A DNA stretch of 64,000 nucleotides from Thioclava marina (GTDB lineage Bacteria; Pseudomonadota; Alphaproteobacteria; Rhodobacterales; Rhodobacteraceae). The stretch is from NCBI RefSeq assembly GCF_002020135.1, contig NZ_MPZS01000001.1:806001-870000 (forward strand). The letters are read 5' to 3'. A program made the translations under genes and the position numbers. Position 1 is the stretch's first letter, and each line of letters opens with the position of its first letter. Shown here piece by piece: positions 15,304 through 24,169 of the stretch. The notes beneath the pieces are model-generated. The model ran no database searches. It had not been told where the DNA came from and worked only from the letters and a program-made list of their open reading frames with translations.

Positions 15304-17613
15304 TCATTCCTCGACGAACTTGACGGTCTTCACGTCCGGCAGATCGGAGAGGTCCATGGAATATTCGCGACCATAGGAGGGGATCGGCAGATCCTCTTCC
15401 TTCAGTTGCCACTCCTCGGGCAGATCCCAGAACTTGCGGAACCCTTCCTCCCATTTCGGGCCGAGCTTGAAGCTCGCCGCGAACATCTGCTGGACATGGG
15501 TGCCTGCGTCCTTCGCGAGGATGCGTTCGCGTTCCCTAGCCATCCACTCGCGGGTCGGCTGGGCCTTGGCCAGACGGTCCTTGCGGATTTGCGCGCGCAA
15601 CGCCTCGGTGCCCGCCTCATCCGCCGCGAACAGGCCATCGGCCCCTTTCGCGAGCACGACGCCGTAGACCGTCTCGGCGAAGCGTTCGAGCAGGTAGCCG
15701 CCATTCACATCCTCGGCCACCGACTGCGCCTCGCGATCAAGCGGATCGCCGAAGCCCGGACCACCACGCATGTAGTTGAGGTAGAGGTCGTAATCCTTGA
15801 ACATCTCCTCGGTGGTGATCGCCTGCTTGTCGCGCTTGATGCCCTCGGGGTTCACCATCGCGTCATAGGTCGGGTGTTCGGGATCGGTATCGCCGCCGAA
15901 GGGAATGGGATCACCGTTGGCGATCTTTTCCTTCAGCCCCGTGTCATGGGCCGCGAAGCGATAGCCCGAAGCCGCCGGATAGCCGCCCATCAGCCCCCAG
16001 TCGGAGCTGATATGGCCGTTGCCCATGAAGAACATCGTCCAGTCCTTCGCATTCCAGACCATGCGCAGGGATTCAAAGCCGCAGCCGCCGCGATACTTGC
16101 CCGCGCCGCCCGAACTGGCCTTGATCTGGCGACCCAGATAGACCAGCGGTTCGGCCAGCTCCCAGATCTCCATATCGCCCATGTCGCCTTCGGGGTTCCA
16201 GATCGCCGCCGCGTGGCTGATGCCGTCGGCGATGGCGCTGGCGCCGACCCCGTTGGCCGCGCATTCGAAGGAGTTCACCGCATGGATCTCGTCATACTGG
16301 TTGAACCCGCCGCCCTGCAGCCAGTTCGAGGTATTGGCGTTGCCCGCGTTCACCTCTTCGAGATAGCCGCGCCCGAAATAGCTGCGCGAGAGCCCGCGCC
16401 AGAGCGCCGTCCAGCTTGAGACCAGGAAGTGCCAGCTATAGGCGAAGGCCACGCGCCGGTCGTCGGGGTTCATCCAGGTGCCCTTGGGCAGGCGAAACTC
16501 GGTCCCGTAGGCGGCCCCGTCATTGATCATCTCGGTCGGGATCAGGGTCTGGGTCATCATCACCCAGATACCCGAGGTGAACGAGACCGAATGGGCGTTG
16601 TAGGTGTGCCAGCCCCAGCGTGACGAGCCCTCGAAATCGAGCCGCCAAGTCCCGTCCTTGCGGATCGTCATCTCGGAGGGAGTGTGCATGATCGTGTCGA
16701 CCTTGGCGAAATCCGAAGGCACGCGCACGTCTTCATGGTTGTAGGGCACGTCGACGAAGCCGACCTGACGATAGGTGCCCGGGATGGTCATCGCCTTGAT
16801 CCGGTTCTGCAGACCGATCCGGCCATGCTCGACCGCCTCATAGGCGAATTTCCAATAGGCCTCGATCCCCTCCTCGGCGATCACCTCCTCGACCAGCTTG
16901 CGGATCATGTGGCAGCCGGCGACGCGGGTGCGTTCGTCTAGCATCCAGTAGCGCGTGGTGCGCACCGCGCGCTGGCTCTCATGCAGCCAGTCGCGTTTCA
17001 GCTCGTCATTCTCGCCGATCTTGCGGCAGGTCACCGAATAGCCGTCGCCGAAGCGCTGCACCTGACCCGTCGTCATCGAGCCCGGGCCGACCGCGCCGGT
17101 GTCGATCACATGGGTCACGCCGCCGACCCAGCCGATCAGCTCGCCCTCGTGGAAGATCGGCACGATGGTGTGGATGTCGCACGGATGGACATTGCCGATC
17201 AGGCTGTCATTGTTGCAGAAGATATCCTTGTCCTTGATCCCCGGATTACTCTCCCAGTCGTTCTCGATCATGTATTTGATCGCGGCGCCCATGGTGCCGA
17301 CATGGATGATGATCCCGGTCGAGGTCAGGATGGAATCCCCGGCCGCGTTATAGAGGGTGAAGCACAGCTCGCCCTCCTGCTCCACGATCGGGGACGCGGC
17401 GATCTTCTTCGCGGTTTCGCGCGCATCGACAACGCCGGCCCGCAAGCGCGAGAACAGCTTGTTGTAGAGGATCGGGCTTTCCTTGTGCAGCGCCCGTTCC
17501 GTGAGCCCGGCATAATGCCCGGTGCCCTTGGTCTTGGCCATGATCTCGTCGCGGTGCTGCTTGAGCGTTTGACCGCCACGGACGATGCCCTTGATGTCAG
17601 TTTGCATATTCAT
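15304..17613 (-). CDS. acxB: Acetone carboxylase alpha subunit (HyuB-like)
   Basis: A 769-residue large subunit of the hydantoinase-B/HyuB type. Typical blocks are IVRGGQTLKQHRDEIMAKTK near the N-terminus, DKDIFCNNDSLIGNVHPCDI, GRDYGWW-like sequences replaced by SSRWGWHTYNAHSVSF, and YLNYMRGGPGFGDPLDREAQ. In acetone carboxylase this subunit holds the manganese site where activated acetone and bicarbonate are joined. It begins 21 bases after the acxA stop with GGAGGAAG as ribosome site, so acxA and acxB are surely one transcript. Length fits the family. Confidence 0.95.
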   Translation of the reverse strand: MNMQTDIKGIVRGGQTLKQHRDEIMAKTKGTGHYAGLTERALHKESPILYNKLFSRLRAGVVDARETAKKIAASPIVEQEGELCFTLYNAAGDSILTSTGIIIHVGTMGAAIKYMIENDWESNPGIKDKDIFCNNDSLIGNVHPCDIHTIVPIFHEGELIGWVGGVTHVIDTGAVGPGSMTTGQVQRFGDGYSVTCRKIGENDELKRDWLHESQRAVRTTRYWMLDERTRVAGCHMIRKLVEEVIAEEGIEAYWKFAYEAVEHGRIGLQNRIKAMTIPGTYRQVGFVDVPYNHEDVRVPSDFAKVDTIMHTPSEMTIRKDGTWRLDFEGSSRWGWHTYNAHSVSFTSGIWVMMTQTLIPTEMINDGAAYGTEFRLPKGTWMNPDDRRVAFAYSWHFLVSSWTALWRGLSRSYFGRGYLEEVNAGNANTSNWLQGGGFNQYDEIHAVNSFECAANGVGASAIADGISHAAAIWNPEGDMGDMEIWELAEPLVYLGRQIKASSGGAGKYRGGCGFESLRMVWNAKDWTMFFMGNGHISSDWGLMGGYPAASGYRFAAHDTGLKEKIANGDPIPFGGDTDPEHPTYDAMVNPEGIKRDKQAITTEEMFKDYDLYLNYMRGGPGFGDPLDREAQSVAEDVNGGYLLERFAETVYGVVLAKGADGLFAADEAGTEALRAQIRKDRLAKAQPTREWMARERERILAKDAGTHVQQMFAASFKLGPKWEEGFRKFWDLPEEWQLKEEDLPIPSYGREYSMDLSDLPDVKTVKFVEE

Positions 17614-17634
17614 TGGTTCTTCCTCCCTTGGCCG

Positions 17635-19788
17635 TCACACTTCTTTCAGATGGAACAGGCGGTGACCGTCGAGCCATGTCTCGAACCCTCCCGGCACGAC
17701 GAAGGTCGTGGCGTCGGATTCGATGATCGCGGGACCGGTGACCCGGTTGCCGGGCACGAGCCTTTCCATCTGGTAGAGCTGCGCATCGACCCATTTGCCC
17801 TTGCGATAGAATTTGCGGGTGCCGAGCTTGGCCTCGTCCGGCGGGGTCGGGCTACCTTCTTCCTCCTTGGGGATGTTGGGTTTCGGGATCGGCACGGTGC
17901 CGCGCATGATCGCGCCGGTGATCGAATAGCCCAGCTCGGGCGAACGCGCCGAGGCGGCATAGACCCGCCCGTAAGTGTCGTTGAACGCATCGACGAGCTT
18001 GTCCCAGTCCGCCGCCGTCTTTGCCGACTCGATCGGGCTTTCGATCTCGAGATCGTTGAGCTGGCCGCGATACTGCATCCGGTAGCCGGGTTGCAGCGTG
18101 ACCTGATCGCGCGAATAGCCGTTGAGTTCGAACTCCTCGAGCACGCGCTCAGCCAGTTCGTGCCAGGCGTCGTTCAGGGTCTTCGCCTCGATCTCCTTGG
18201 CATCGTCCGACGCCTCTTCGGCGATGTTCACGTCGAGCGACTTGTCGTAGCGATATTCGAAATCCGCCGCGGCGCAGCCGAAGGCCGAGAAGCCCGCAGC
18301 CCAGGCCGGAACGATCACGTCCTCGAAGCCCAGGCCTTCGGTATAGCCATAGGTATGGACCGGACCGGCCCCGCCATAGCTGAAGCAGGTGAAGGAGGAC
18401 GGCGAATAGCCCTTGCCCGAGATCATCGAGCGCAGATAATCGCGCAGGTCGCTGTCCAGAAGCTCGATGACGCCCGCCGCCGCTTCCTCGACCGTCAACC
18501 CGAGCGGATCGGCGATCTGTTCCTTCATGGCATCATAGGCGCGCTGCCGGTCGAGCTTGACCTGACCGCCGAGGAAGTTGTCGGGGTTCAGGTAACCCAG
18601 AATGACGTGGCAATCCGAGATCGTCACCGTGTCGATGCCGCTATCGGCCCAGCACACGCCGACCCGATAGCCCGCGCTGTCGGGACCAAGCTTGATCGCC
18701 TTGGTATACGGATCGAGGCGGATGAAGCTGCCCGCTCCTGCGCCCACGGAATCAAGCCCCACGAGCGGCAGCGACAGCACCAGCCGCGCCATGTCGGGGT
18801 CGTTCTGGATCGTCAGTTCGCCTTGCGTGATCAGCGCCACGTCGAAGGAGGTCCCGCCGATATCCGAGCAGGCGATGTTCTTGTAGCCCAGAACCTCGCC
18901 GAGATATTTCGCGCCGATCACGCCGCCGATCGGCCCCGAGACGATGGTGCGCGCCAGCTCCTTCGCCTTCCAGCTGATCGTGCCGCCATGCGTGGCCATC
19001 ACCCGGAAATCGAATTTCGAGCCATTGTCCTTGAACGCGGCCGAGATCTTCTTGAGCGTCTGGCGCGAGGGCTCGGCGGCGAAGGCCTCGAGCACGGTGG
19101 TATTGGTGCGGTGGGTCTCCTTGCGCACCGGGTAGTAATCGGTCGAGGCGAAGACCGGGATCTGCTTGCCCGATTTCTCGACCTCCTCGGCCACGATATC
19201 GCGCACCCGGCGCTCATGCGCGGGGTTCTTGTAGCTGTGCAGAAGCGAGATCACGATGCCCTCGACATCCTGCGCGATCAGCTCCTGCGCCGCGCTGCGC
19301 GCCGTGTCCTCGCGCAGCGGAATGACCACGTCGCCGAACATGTCCACGCGCTCCATCACGCCGCGCGTCAGGTGACGCGGCACGAGCGGATCGTCATAGT
19401 AATGGGTGTTGAGGTGGATGCGGTCCTCGTAGGCCATCCCCAGATAGGCCTGACAGGCGCGACCCATGCGGTGGAAATCCTCCATCCCCGCATTGACGAT
19501 CAGCCCGGTCTTGAGCCCCTTGCGCTGCACCACGCGATTGAGCATCGCGGTGCCGGAATAAACCCCGGTCTGGATCGAGCCCAGCGCCTCCTCCAGCGAC
19601 AAGCCCCAGTGCTCCAGCCCTTCGCGGCTCGACTCGATGAGGCCGCGCGCTTCGTTATCCGGCGTCGATTGCGCCTTGCCGACGACGAATTCCCCATCCG
19701 CATCGACAAAAAACGTGTCAGTCATCGTCCCGCCCGCGTCGATGCCCAGCACCTGCACGGAACGGCTGTTTTTCTTGTCCAGTGGCAC
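17635..19788 (-). CDS. acxA: Acetone carboxylase beta subunit (HyuA-like ATPase)
   Basis: A 717-residue subunit of the HyuA type, the length usual for this subunit. The ATP-binding ASKHA pattern is VLGIDAGGTMTDTFFVDADG near the N-terminus, with YSGTAMLNRVVQRKG, SDIGGTSFDVALI and SYGGAGPVHTYGY further on. It phosphorylates bicarbonate and acetone for coupling in the alpha subunit. I use the GTG at 19788 because GGAGG lies 9 bases before it; the open frame runs on upstream to 20028 without family similarity and through the regulatory region. First gene of acxABC. Confidence 0.93.
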   Translation of the reverse strand: MPLDKKNSRSVQVLGIDAGGTMTDTFFVDADGEFVVGKAQSTPDNEARGLIESSREGLEHWGLSLEEALGSIQTGVYSGTAMLNRVVQRKGLKTGLIVNAGMEDFHRMGRACQAYLGMAYEDRIHLNTHYYDDPLVPRHLTRGVMERVDMFGDVVIPLREDTARSAAQELIAQDVEGIVISLLHSYKNPAHERRVRDIVAEEVEKSGKQIPVFASTDYYPVRKETHRTNTTVLEAFAAEPSRQTLKKISAAFKDNGSKFDFRVMATHGGTISWKAKELARTIVSGPIGGVIGAKYLGEVLGYKNIACSDIGGTSFDVALITQGELTIQNDPDMARLVLSLPLVGLDSVGAGAGSFIRLDPYTKAIKLGPDSAGYRVGVCWADSGIDTVTISDCHVILGYLNPDNFLGGQVKLDRQRAYDAMKEQIADPLGLTVEEAAAGVIELLDSDLRDYLRSMISGKGYSPSSFTCFSYGGAGPVHTYGYTEGLGFEDVIVPAWAAGFSAFGCAAADFEYRYDKSLDVNIAEEASDDAKEIEAKTLNDAWHELAERVLEEFELNGYSRDQVTLQPGYRMQYRGQLNDLEIESPIESAKTAADWDKLVDAFNDTYGRVYAASARSPELGYSITGAIMRGTVPIPKPNIPKEEEGSPTPPDEAKLGTRKFYRKGKWVDAQLYQMERLVPGNRVTGPAIIESDATTFVVPGGFETWLDGHRLFHLKEV

Positions 19789-19869
19789 GAAAAACTCCTC
19801 CCTTAGCCAAAGCCGGCCCGACCTGGGCGCGGCTGAGTCACAGGATGGCGGCGTGATTTCAGGTCGCGG

Positions 19870-19909
19870 TGTCCGATTTTCGACGGGTCTGACGGACACG
19901 CTGCGGACA
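19870..19909. promoter_or_regulatory. Putative AcxR operator cluster upstream of acxA
   Basis: A palindrome-like site TGTCCG-ATTTT-CGACGG at 19870-19886 is followed by two CGGACA half-sites at 19893-19898 and 19904-19909, one helical turn (11 bp) apart. The cluster lies 82-121 bases before the acxA start. No -24/-12 (GG-N10-GC) promoter is visible between it and the gene. Confidence 0.65.
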
Positions 19910-20004
19910 CGAAATCGCGGCGAAGGTCGGCCCGATACGGCCATATCGAGGGCCACCCGGGAAGAGCTGTCGAAACGTTCAGCTCGGAATGTCTTCAATG
20001 ATAG

Positions 20005-20035
20005 GAAAATCCCGTGAGTGATCGTCACTCACGGG
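20005..20035 (-). terminator. Rho-independent terminator after acxR
   Basis: Perfect 11-base arms (20011-20021 and 20025-20035) around TCG, followed on the minus strand by ATTTTCC, 29 bases after the acxR stop. It makes acxR a separate transcript from acxABC. Confidence 0.85.
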
Positions 20036-20064
20036 TCGCAGGGGGATTGCCGCCCCATAGGCCT

Positions 20065-21861
20065 TCAGACCTTTTGCGATCGCGCGATCCCGAAACTGTC
20101 GAGCTTGAGATAGAGCGTCGAGCGCGCGATCCCGAGGCGGCGCGCGACCTGAGAGAGATTGCCGTTCTCGGCAGCGATCGCGCTGATGATTTCGGCCCGT
20201 TCCAGATCACGCAAAGTCGTCTCCGCCCCGTTTCGCGTGTCGCGCTGACGGAACTCCGGCGGGAGCGTCCGGTCATCAATGAGCCCGGTCGGGGACAAGG
20301 CGTCGAGTGTTGCGACAAGGTTGCGCATCTCGCGGATATTGCCGGGCCAGGCATAGGCTTTCAGAGCATCCATCGCACCGGACGTGAAGCGAATTTCGCG
20401 ACCGCATTGCCTTGCGCTGTGACAACGGACGAGCTGCTGGAGAAGCGGCGCGATCTCTTCGGGGCGCTCACGCAGAGGCGGAATGTGGAGCCGCACCCCG
20501 GCGATCCGATAGTAGAGATCGCTTCGGAAAGCCCCTTTGCGCATTTCGTCATAGAGCGAACGCTGCGACAGGGAGATGATACGCATTCCACGCAAGGAGG
20601 CCTGCTCGACCGCCGCCAGCAAGAGCTTCTGAACGGGCGCGATCGCGGCGCCCGGGCTGTTGAGGCACAGCACCCCGACTTCCAATCCGTAGCGAGCCTC
20701 GGCGAGATCCTCGCGAAGCCCCGCTTCCGTCAGTTGCGGGCAATCGATGAGGGTGAAGGGACCCTCGGCTTCGGTGCTCGCGTGATGAATGGCTTCCGCC
20801 AGATAGGTCTTCCCGGTTCCCGTCTCGCCTTCGATGAGGATCGGGATCGTGGTCTGCGCGAGCTTTCGGGCCTGAGCGCAAAGCCGCGCGCTCGCCTCTC
20901 CGAGCTTGCTTGCCTGATCCAGCTGCGCCGACATATCGAGGGCCTTCGCGCGGCGTTGCCGCATGCAGAGCATGACACCGATCGCCTCGCCCTGATCCTC
21001 GATCACCTCCAGATCCGCGCCATGCAGGCAATCGGAAAGAGTTTCGGCGATCGTGTCCGGGGTCTGGTCGATGATTTGGGGCACCTGACCGCGCAGCCAT
21101 GTGAGCGCTTCATCATCCTCGCAGAACCGCGCGAAATCCTCGGTCGCGAAGACATCCGCGCCGCTGCGATCCATGATCAGCAACGGATCATTCCCCCGAC
21201 GCAGACGCCGCAAGTGGATGCGTTCGGCCAGAGTTTCGCGTTCACGCGAAACCATGCGGGTCAGTTCCGTCTCCACCTGCAATGCCAGCGCGGCGGACAA
21301 GGCGGCCGCGCTGGTCTGATGAAGAGCTTCCGGCCAGGAGATATCGACCACCCCGAGGAGCCGGCCGGTCCCCGGCTCGGCGATCGGCGTCGCGACACAG
21401 TTCCATCTCTGGATCGCTTCGCAGAAATGTTCCGCCTCGCGGATCATGACCGGAAGCCCCAGCTTGATCGACGTTCCGATCGCGTTGGTCCCGATGGCCT
21501 CCTCGGTCCATTGCCCGCCAAGGTTCAGATGGTTTTCGCTGCCGCGCGCGAGTGTCCGGCTGTCGCCGACGGCGTCGAGCACCACCCCCGCATCATCGCA
21601 GAGCAACAGGATCTCGCCGCTTTTGTTCAGCAGTCGCCCGGCGCGCTGCAGCGCCGTGTGCGCGCCGCGGCGCAACCGGCGCGCAGATGTTCGCTGCGCC
21701 GCCAATTCATCTTCCGTCAGGGTCGGCGCAAATCTGAGATGGGAAAAGGAATGGCGCGCGGAACGCTTCCAGCTCTCGAGAACCTCAAGGCGGATCTGGC
21801 GTGGAACCCGCCCTACGGCCATGAAGTCTTCCCAATCTCCCTTCTGTACTGTCTGCTCCAT
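20065..21861 (-). CDS. acxR: AcoR/AcxR-type activator of acetone metabolism, AAA+ domain degenerate
   Basis: About 598 residues. A GAF-type sensor region (about 70-200, with WTEEAIGTNAIGT), a PAS-like segment (220-310), an AAA+ domain (about 335-500) and a C-terminal Fis helix-turn-helix (about 570-592, LSQVARRLGIARSTLYLKLD). Walker A GETGTGKT is intact at 345-352 and the arginine region DLYYRIAGVRLHIPPLRERPEE is kept. The stretch between Walker A and Walker B is ~25-30 residues shorter than usual, lacks GAFTGA, and Walker B reads VLCLNS without the Asp-Glu pair. It therefore probably does not work with sigma-54. It precedes acxABC on the same strand and likely binds the TGTCCG palindromes. 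Start at 21861 after GGGGAGGAG. Confidence 0.88.
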   Translation of the reverse strand: MEQTVQKGDWEDFMAVGRVPRQIRLEVLESWKRSARHSFSHLRFAPTLTEDELAAQRTSARRLRRGAHTALQRAGRLLNKSGEILLLCDDAGVVLDAVGDSRTLARGSENHLNLGGQWTEEAIGTNAIGTSIKLGLPVMIREAEHFCEAIQRWNCVATPIAEPGTGRLLGVVDISWPEALHQTSAAALSAALALQVETELTRMVSRERETLAERIHLRRLRRGNDPLLIMDRSGADVFATEDFARFCEDDEALTWLRGQVPQIIDQTPDTIAETLSDCLHGADLEVIEDQGEAIGVMLCMRQRRAKALDMSAQLDQASKLGEASARLCAQARKLAQTTIPILIEGETGTGKTYLAEAIHHASTEAEGPFTLIDCPQLTEAGLREDLAEARYGLEVGVLCLNSPGAAIAPVQKLLLAAVEQASLRGMRIISLSQRSLYDEMRKGAFRSDLYYRIAGVRLHIPPLRERPEEIAPLLQQLVRCHSARQCGREIRFTSGAMDALKAYAWPGNIREMRNLVATLDALSPTGLIDDRTLPPEFRQRDTRNGAETTLRDLERAEIISAIAAENGNLSQVARRLGIARSTLYLKLDSFGIARSQKV

Positions 21862-22316
21862 CTTCTCCTCCCCGAAAAGACAGGTCATCAGAGCAAGCCA
21901 ACGGACCTTCTCGCTCCGGAAAGCCTCCGCACTGATTCAGAATACACGAATCATGCGGCCGTGGATGCTGGACACTTTCATAGCAAAGACGATGAAATCC
22001 GAGTGTCCGATTTTCGGACGCCCGCAGCATCCCCCCAAATGACGGCTGTCGGCCGGAGCGTCTTCTTCCGCCACCTTTTTTCGCGGTGCACCTGCGTCGC
22101 GTCTGACGCCCCGTCACGGCCGCGCGATGGCCGCGCTCCGTGCGCGCCGAAAGGGAGCCCCGCCCCCTCTGCGACGAAGCCCCCGAGAGGTCTGACACTG
22201 GTATTGGATCTGCGCTCACGCCTTCGTGATCGCGCCCGAGTGATCGCTATCCCGCCTCTCCTGCGTAGCCCTTGCACCAGACGGAAACACTCCGTCACAT
22301 CACAGGGAGAACCACT
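21862..22316. other. Intergenic region between acxR and the fasciclin gene
   Basis: 455 bases between divergent genes. It holds the AcxR-like palindrome at 22004-22020 and a TGGACA half-site at 21969-21974, both nearer acxR. The fasciclin side has a ribosome site GGGAG before 22317. I see no further gene and no clear -35/-10 pair. Confidence 0.6.
22004..22020. promoter_or_regulatory. Putative AcxR operator upstream of acxR
   Basis: TGTCCG-ATTTT-CGGACG, a 6-5-6 inverted repeat with one mismatch, 143 bases before the acxR start. It shares TGTCCG-ATTTT-CG with the acxA site and the overall palindrome with the dehydrogenase site, suggesting autoregulation. Confidence 0.65.
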
Positions 22317-22889
22317 ATGTCTTTGAACTTCCGCGCATTTGTCGCGTCGATTTCGGCTGCCGCAACGCTTGCTGTCGCGGGCCCTGCCCTTGCGGACGAT
22401 CACATGAACCCGATGGTCGGCGGCGCCAAGATGTACGAGAGCAAGCCGATCGCGGCCAATGCCTCGGCGGCGCCGAACCTGACCACGCTCGTCGCGGCCG
22501 TGAAAGCTGCGGGCCTCGTCGAGACCCTGTCCGGCCCCGGCCCCTTCACCGTCTTCGCGCCGACCAATGACGCGTTCGACAAGCTGCCCGCGGGCACCGT
22601 CGAGACGCTGGTCAAGCCCGAGAACAAGGAGACGCTGACGAAGATCCTGACCTGCCATGTGGCATCGGGCGTGATCACCGCCGAGAACATCGTGGCGACG
22701 ATCGAAAAGGGCAAAGGCATGGCCAAGATCGAGACGCTTGGCGGGTGCGAGCTGACGGCCACGATGAAGGATGGCATGGTGATGCTCACCGCTCCCAAGG
22801 GCGATGTCGCGACCGTCGAGACGGCCGATGTGCGCCAGTCGAACGGCATGGTCCACGTGATCTCGACCGTGATGCTGCCGAAGATGTAA
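22317..22889 (+). CDS. Secreted fasciclin (FAS1) domain protein
   Basis: A 190-residue exported protein. A Sec signal peptide (about residues 1-25, ending near GPALADD) is followed by one FAS1 domain at about 50-188, with LTTLVAAVKAAGLVETLSGPG, FTVFAPTNDAFDKLPAG and the C-terminal SNGMVHVISTVMLP. Single FAS1 proteins of this kind are common in bacteria and may mediate adhesion; no specific partner is known. GGGAG precedes the start and a terminator follows. Confidence 0.88.
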   Translation: MSLNFRAFVASISAAATLAVAGPALADDHMNPMVGGAKMYESKPIAANASAAPNLTTLVAAVKAAGLVETLSGPGPFTVFAPTNDAFDKLPAGTVETLVKPENKETLTKILTCHVASGVITAENIVATIEKGKGMAKIETLGGCELTATMKDGMVMLTAPKGDVATVETADVRQSNGMVHVISTVMLPKM

Positions 22890-22913
22890 GCCCGCTCCCT
22901 TAGGGTTTGCGAG

Positions 22914-22950
22914 AAACGCCCGGTCGGCCTCTGGCCTTCCGGGCGTTTTG
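22914..22950 (+). terminator. Terminator after the fasciclin gene
   Basis: Arms AAACGCCCGG (22914-22923) and CCGGGCGTTT (22939-22948) pair perfectly and are followed by TTG, 24 bases after the stop codon. Confidence 0.75.
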
Positions 22951-22964
22951 CTGCGCGATCCCTC

Positions 22965-22993
22965 TTGACCGGGCGCGGCGCCTGACTTACCTC
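22965..22993 (+). promoter_or_regulatory. Candidate promoter of tRNA-Gly
   Basis: TTGACC (22965-22970), a 17-bp spacer and TACCTC (22988-22993), 14 bases before the mature tRNA end. The -10 is poor but the -35 and distance fit, and the same TTGACC-GGGCGC string occurs at 2950. Confidence 0.45.
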
Positions 22994-23007
22994 TGCGCTC
23001 GCACCAT

Positions 23008-23081
23008 GCGGGTATGATGTAATGGTAGCCTGTCAGCTTCCCAAGCTGAACGCGCGGGTTCGATTCCCGCTACCCGCTCCA
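23008..23081 (+). tRNA. tRNA-Gly (anticodon CCC)
   Basis: Cloverleaf read by eye: acceptor GCGGGTA pairs with TACCCGC, anticodon stem TCAGC/GCTGA holds a seven-base loop TTCCCAA with anticodon CCC, and the T arm contains GGTTCGATTCC. The 3' CCA is encoded (23079-23081). It decodes GGG. Confidence 0.93.
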
Positions 23082-23089
23082 AGCTCCCC

Positions 23090-24169
23090 TCAGTTCGGAA
23101 CCAGCCGGTAGAGCGTGCCGTCATCGGCGTCTTCGATGATCCAGACCTGCCCCTGTGGACCGACCGCAACATCGCGCACGCGCATCTCGAGATCCCAGCG
23201 CGCAAGCTGGTCCGAGCCATCTCCAGCGATCAGCGCCACGCCGCTCCCCGCCAATCCACCGATCAGCATATCGCCTTGCCATTGCGGGAAGTCGCCGCCC
23301 TCGTAGACCGCCATCCCGGAGGGTGCGATAACCGGCGTCCACCACAGCTTCGGCGGCTCGAACTCGGGCCGGGTATTGTGATCGGGGATCGGCAGACCCG
23401 AATAGTGCGTCCCGTTGGAGACTTCGTTCCATCCGTAATTCTTCCCCGGCTCGATCAGGTTCAGCTCGTCGCCGCCGCGCGGGCCCATCTCATGCTCCCA
23501 AAGCTTGCCATCGGGGGTGAAGGCAAGGCCGTAGGCATTGCGATGCCCCTCGGTCCAGGTCTCGGCGCGAACGCCGCCTTTGTCGTAGTTCGGATTGCCC
23601 GGCGCGGCTTTGCCGTCGCGGGTGAGCCTCAGGATCTTGCCGCGCGGATTGTCGGGATCTTGCGCGGTGTCGGGCTGCATCCGGTCGCCCACGCTGAGAT
23701 AGAGCATCCCGTCCGGCCCGAAAGCGATGATCCCGCCGGGCTGACCGCGTCCTCCGGGCGTCTGCTGCCAGAGCGTCTTCAGGCCCGCGATCCGGTCGCC
23801 GTCGAGCGTCCCGCGCGCCAGAACAAGCGCGTTCCCGCGCGAGACATAGGTCAGATAGACTTCGCGCGTCGCATCGAAATCAGGCGGCACCGCCACGTCG
23901 AGCAAGCCGTTCTGGCCGCGATACTGGACCTTCGGCAGGCCCGACAACTCCCGCGCCCCCGAAGGGCCGACATGCCACATCCGCCCCGCCTTGCCCGTGA
24001 CCAGCACCGAAGCATCGGGCAGCGCCGCGATCGCCCAGGGGTTCTGCAATTCGGCCACGGCTTTGAGCGTAAAGGGCCAGTCGCGCGTAGCCGGTTTCTC
24101 GCCCACGTTTTGCGCGAAAGCGGGTGCGGCCAGCGCAAGGCTCAGTAACAAACTCGAGAAACGGGTCAT
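23090..24169 (-). CDS. PQQ-dependent sugar (aldose) dehydrogenase, periplasmic
   Basis: A 359-residue exported protein: signal peptide at 1-22 (MTRFSSLLLSLALAAPAFAQ), then a soluble-glucose-dehydrogenase type six-bladed propeller. Family blocks are LQNPWAIAALPDASVLVTGKAGR, GPDGMLYLSVGDR, AYGLAFTPDGKLWEHEMGPRGGDELN and GKNYGWNEVSNG. E. coli YliI-type members oxidise aldoses with PQQ and calcium in the periplasm. No pqq genes are in the window. AGGAGG precedes the ATG at 24169; a GTG two codons earlier is less likely. Confidence 0.88.
   Translation of the reverse strand: MTRFSSLLLSLALAAPAFAQNVGEKPATRDWPFTLKAVAELQNPWAIAALPDASVLVTGKAGRMWHVGPSGARELSGLPKVQYRGQNGLLDVAVPPDFDATREVYLTYVSRGNALVLARGTLDGDRIAGLKTLWQQTPGGRGQPGGIIAFGPDGMLYLSVGDRMQPDTAQDPDNPRGKILRLTRDGKAAPGNPNYDKGGVRAETWTEGHRNAYGLAFTPDGKLWEHEMGPRGGDELNLIEPGKNYGWNEVSNGTHYSGLPIPDHNTRPEFEPPKLWWTPVIAPSGMAVYEGGDFPQWQGDMLIGGLAGSGVALIAGDGSDQLARWDLEMRVRDVAVGPQGQVWIIEDADDGTLYRLVPN

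Noticed and set aside
16981-19806. A 941-residue open frame on the + strand opposite acxA/acxB
   Set aside because: It is antisense to two clearly recognisable genes, its residue make-up (Arg, His, Asp-rich, no domains) is that of an antisense frame in GC-rich DNA, and it has no ribosome site.
19789-19869. Possible sigma-54 promoter upstream of acxA
   Set aside because: I looked for GG-N10-GC on the minus strand between the operators and the GTG start and found no convincing match.
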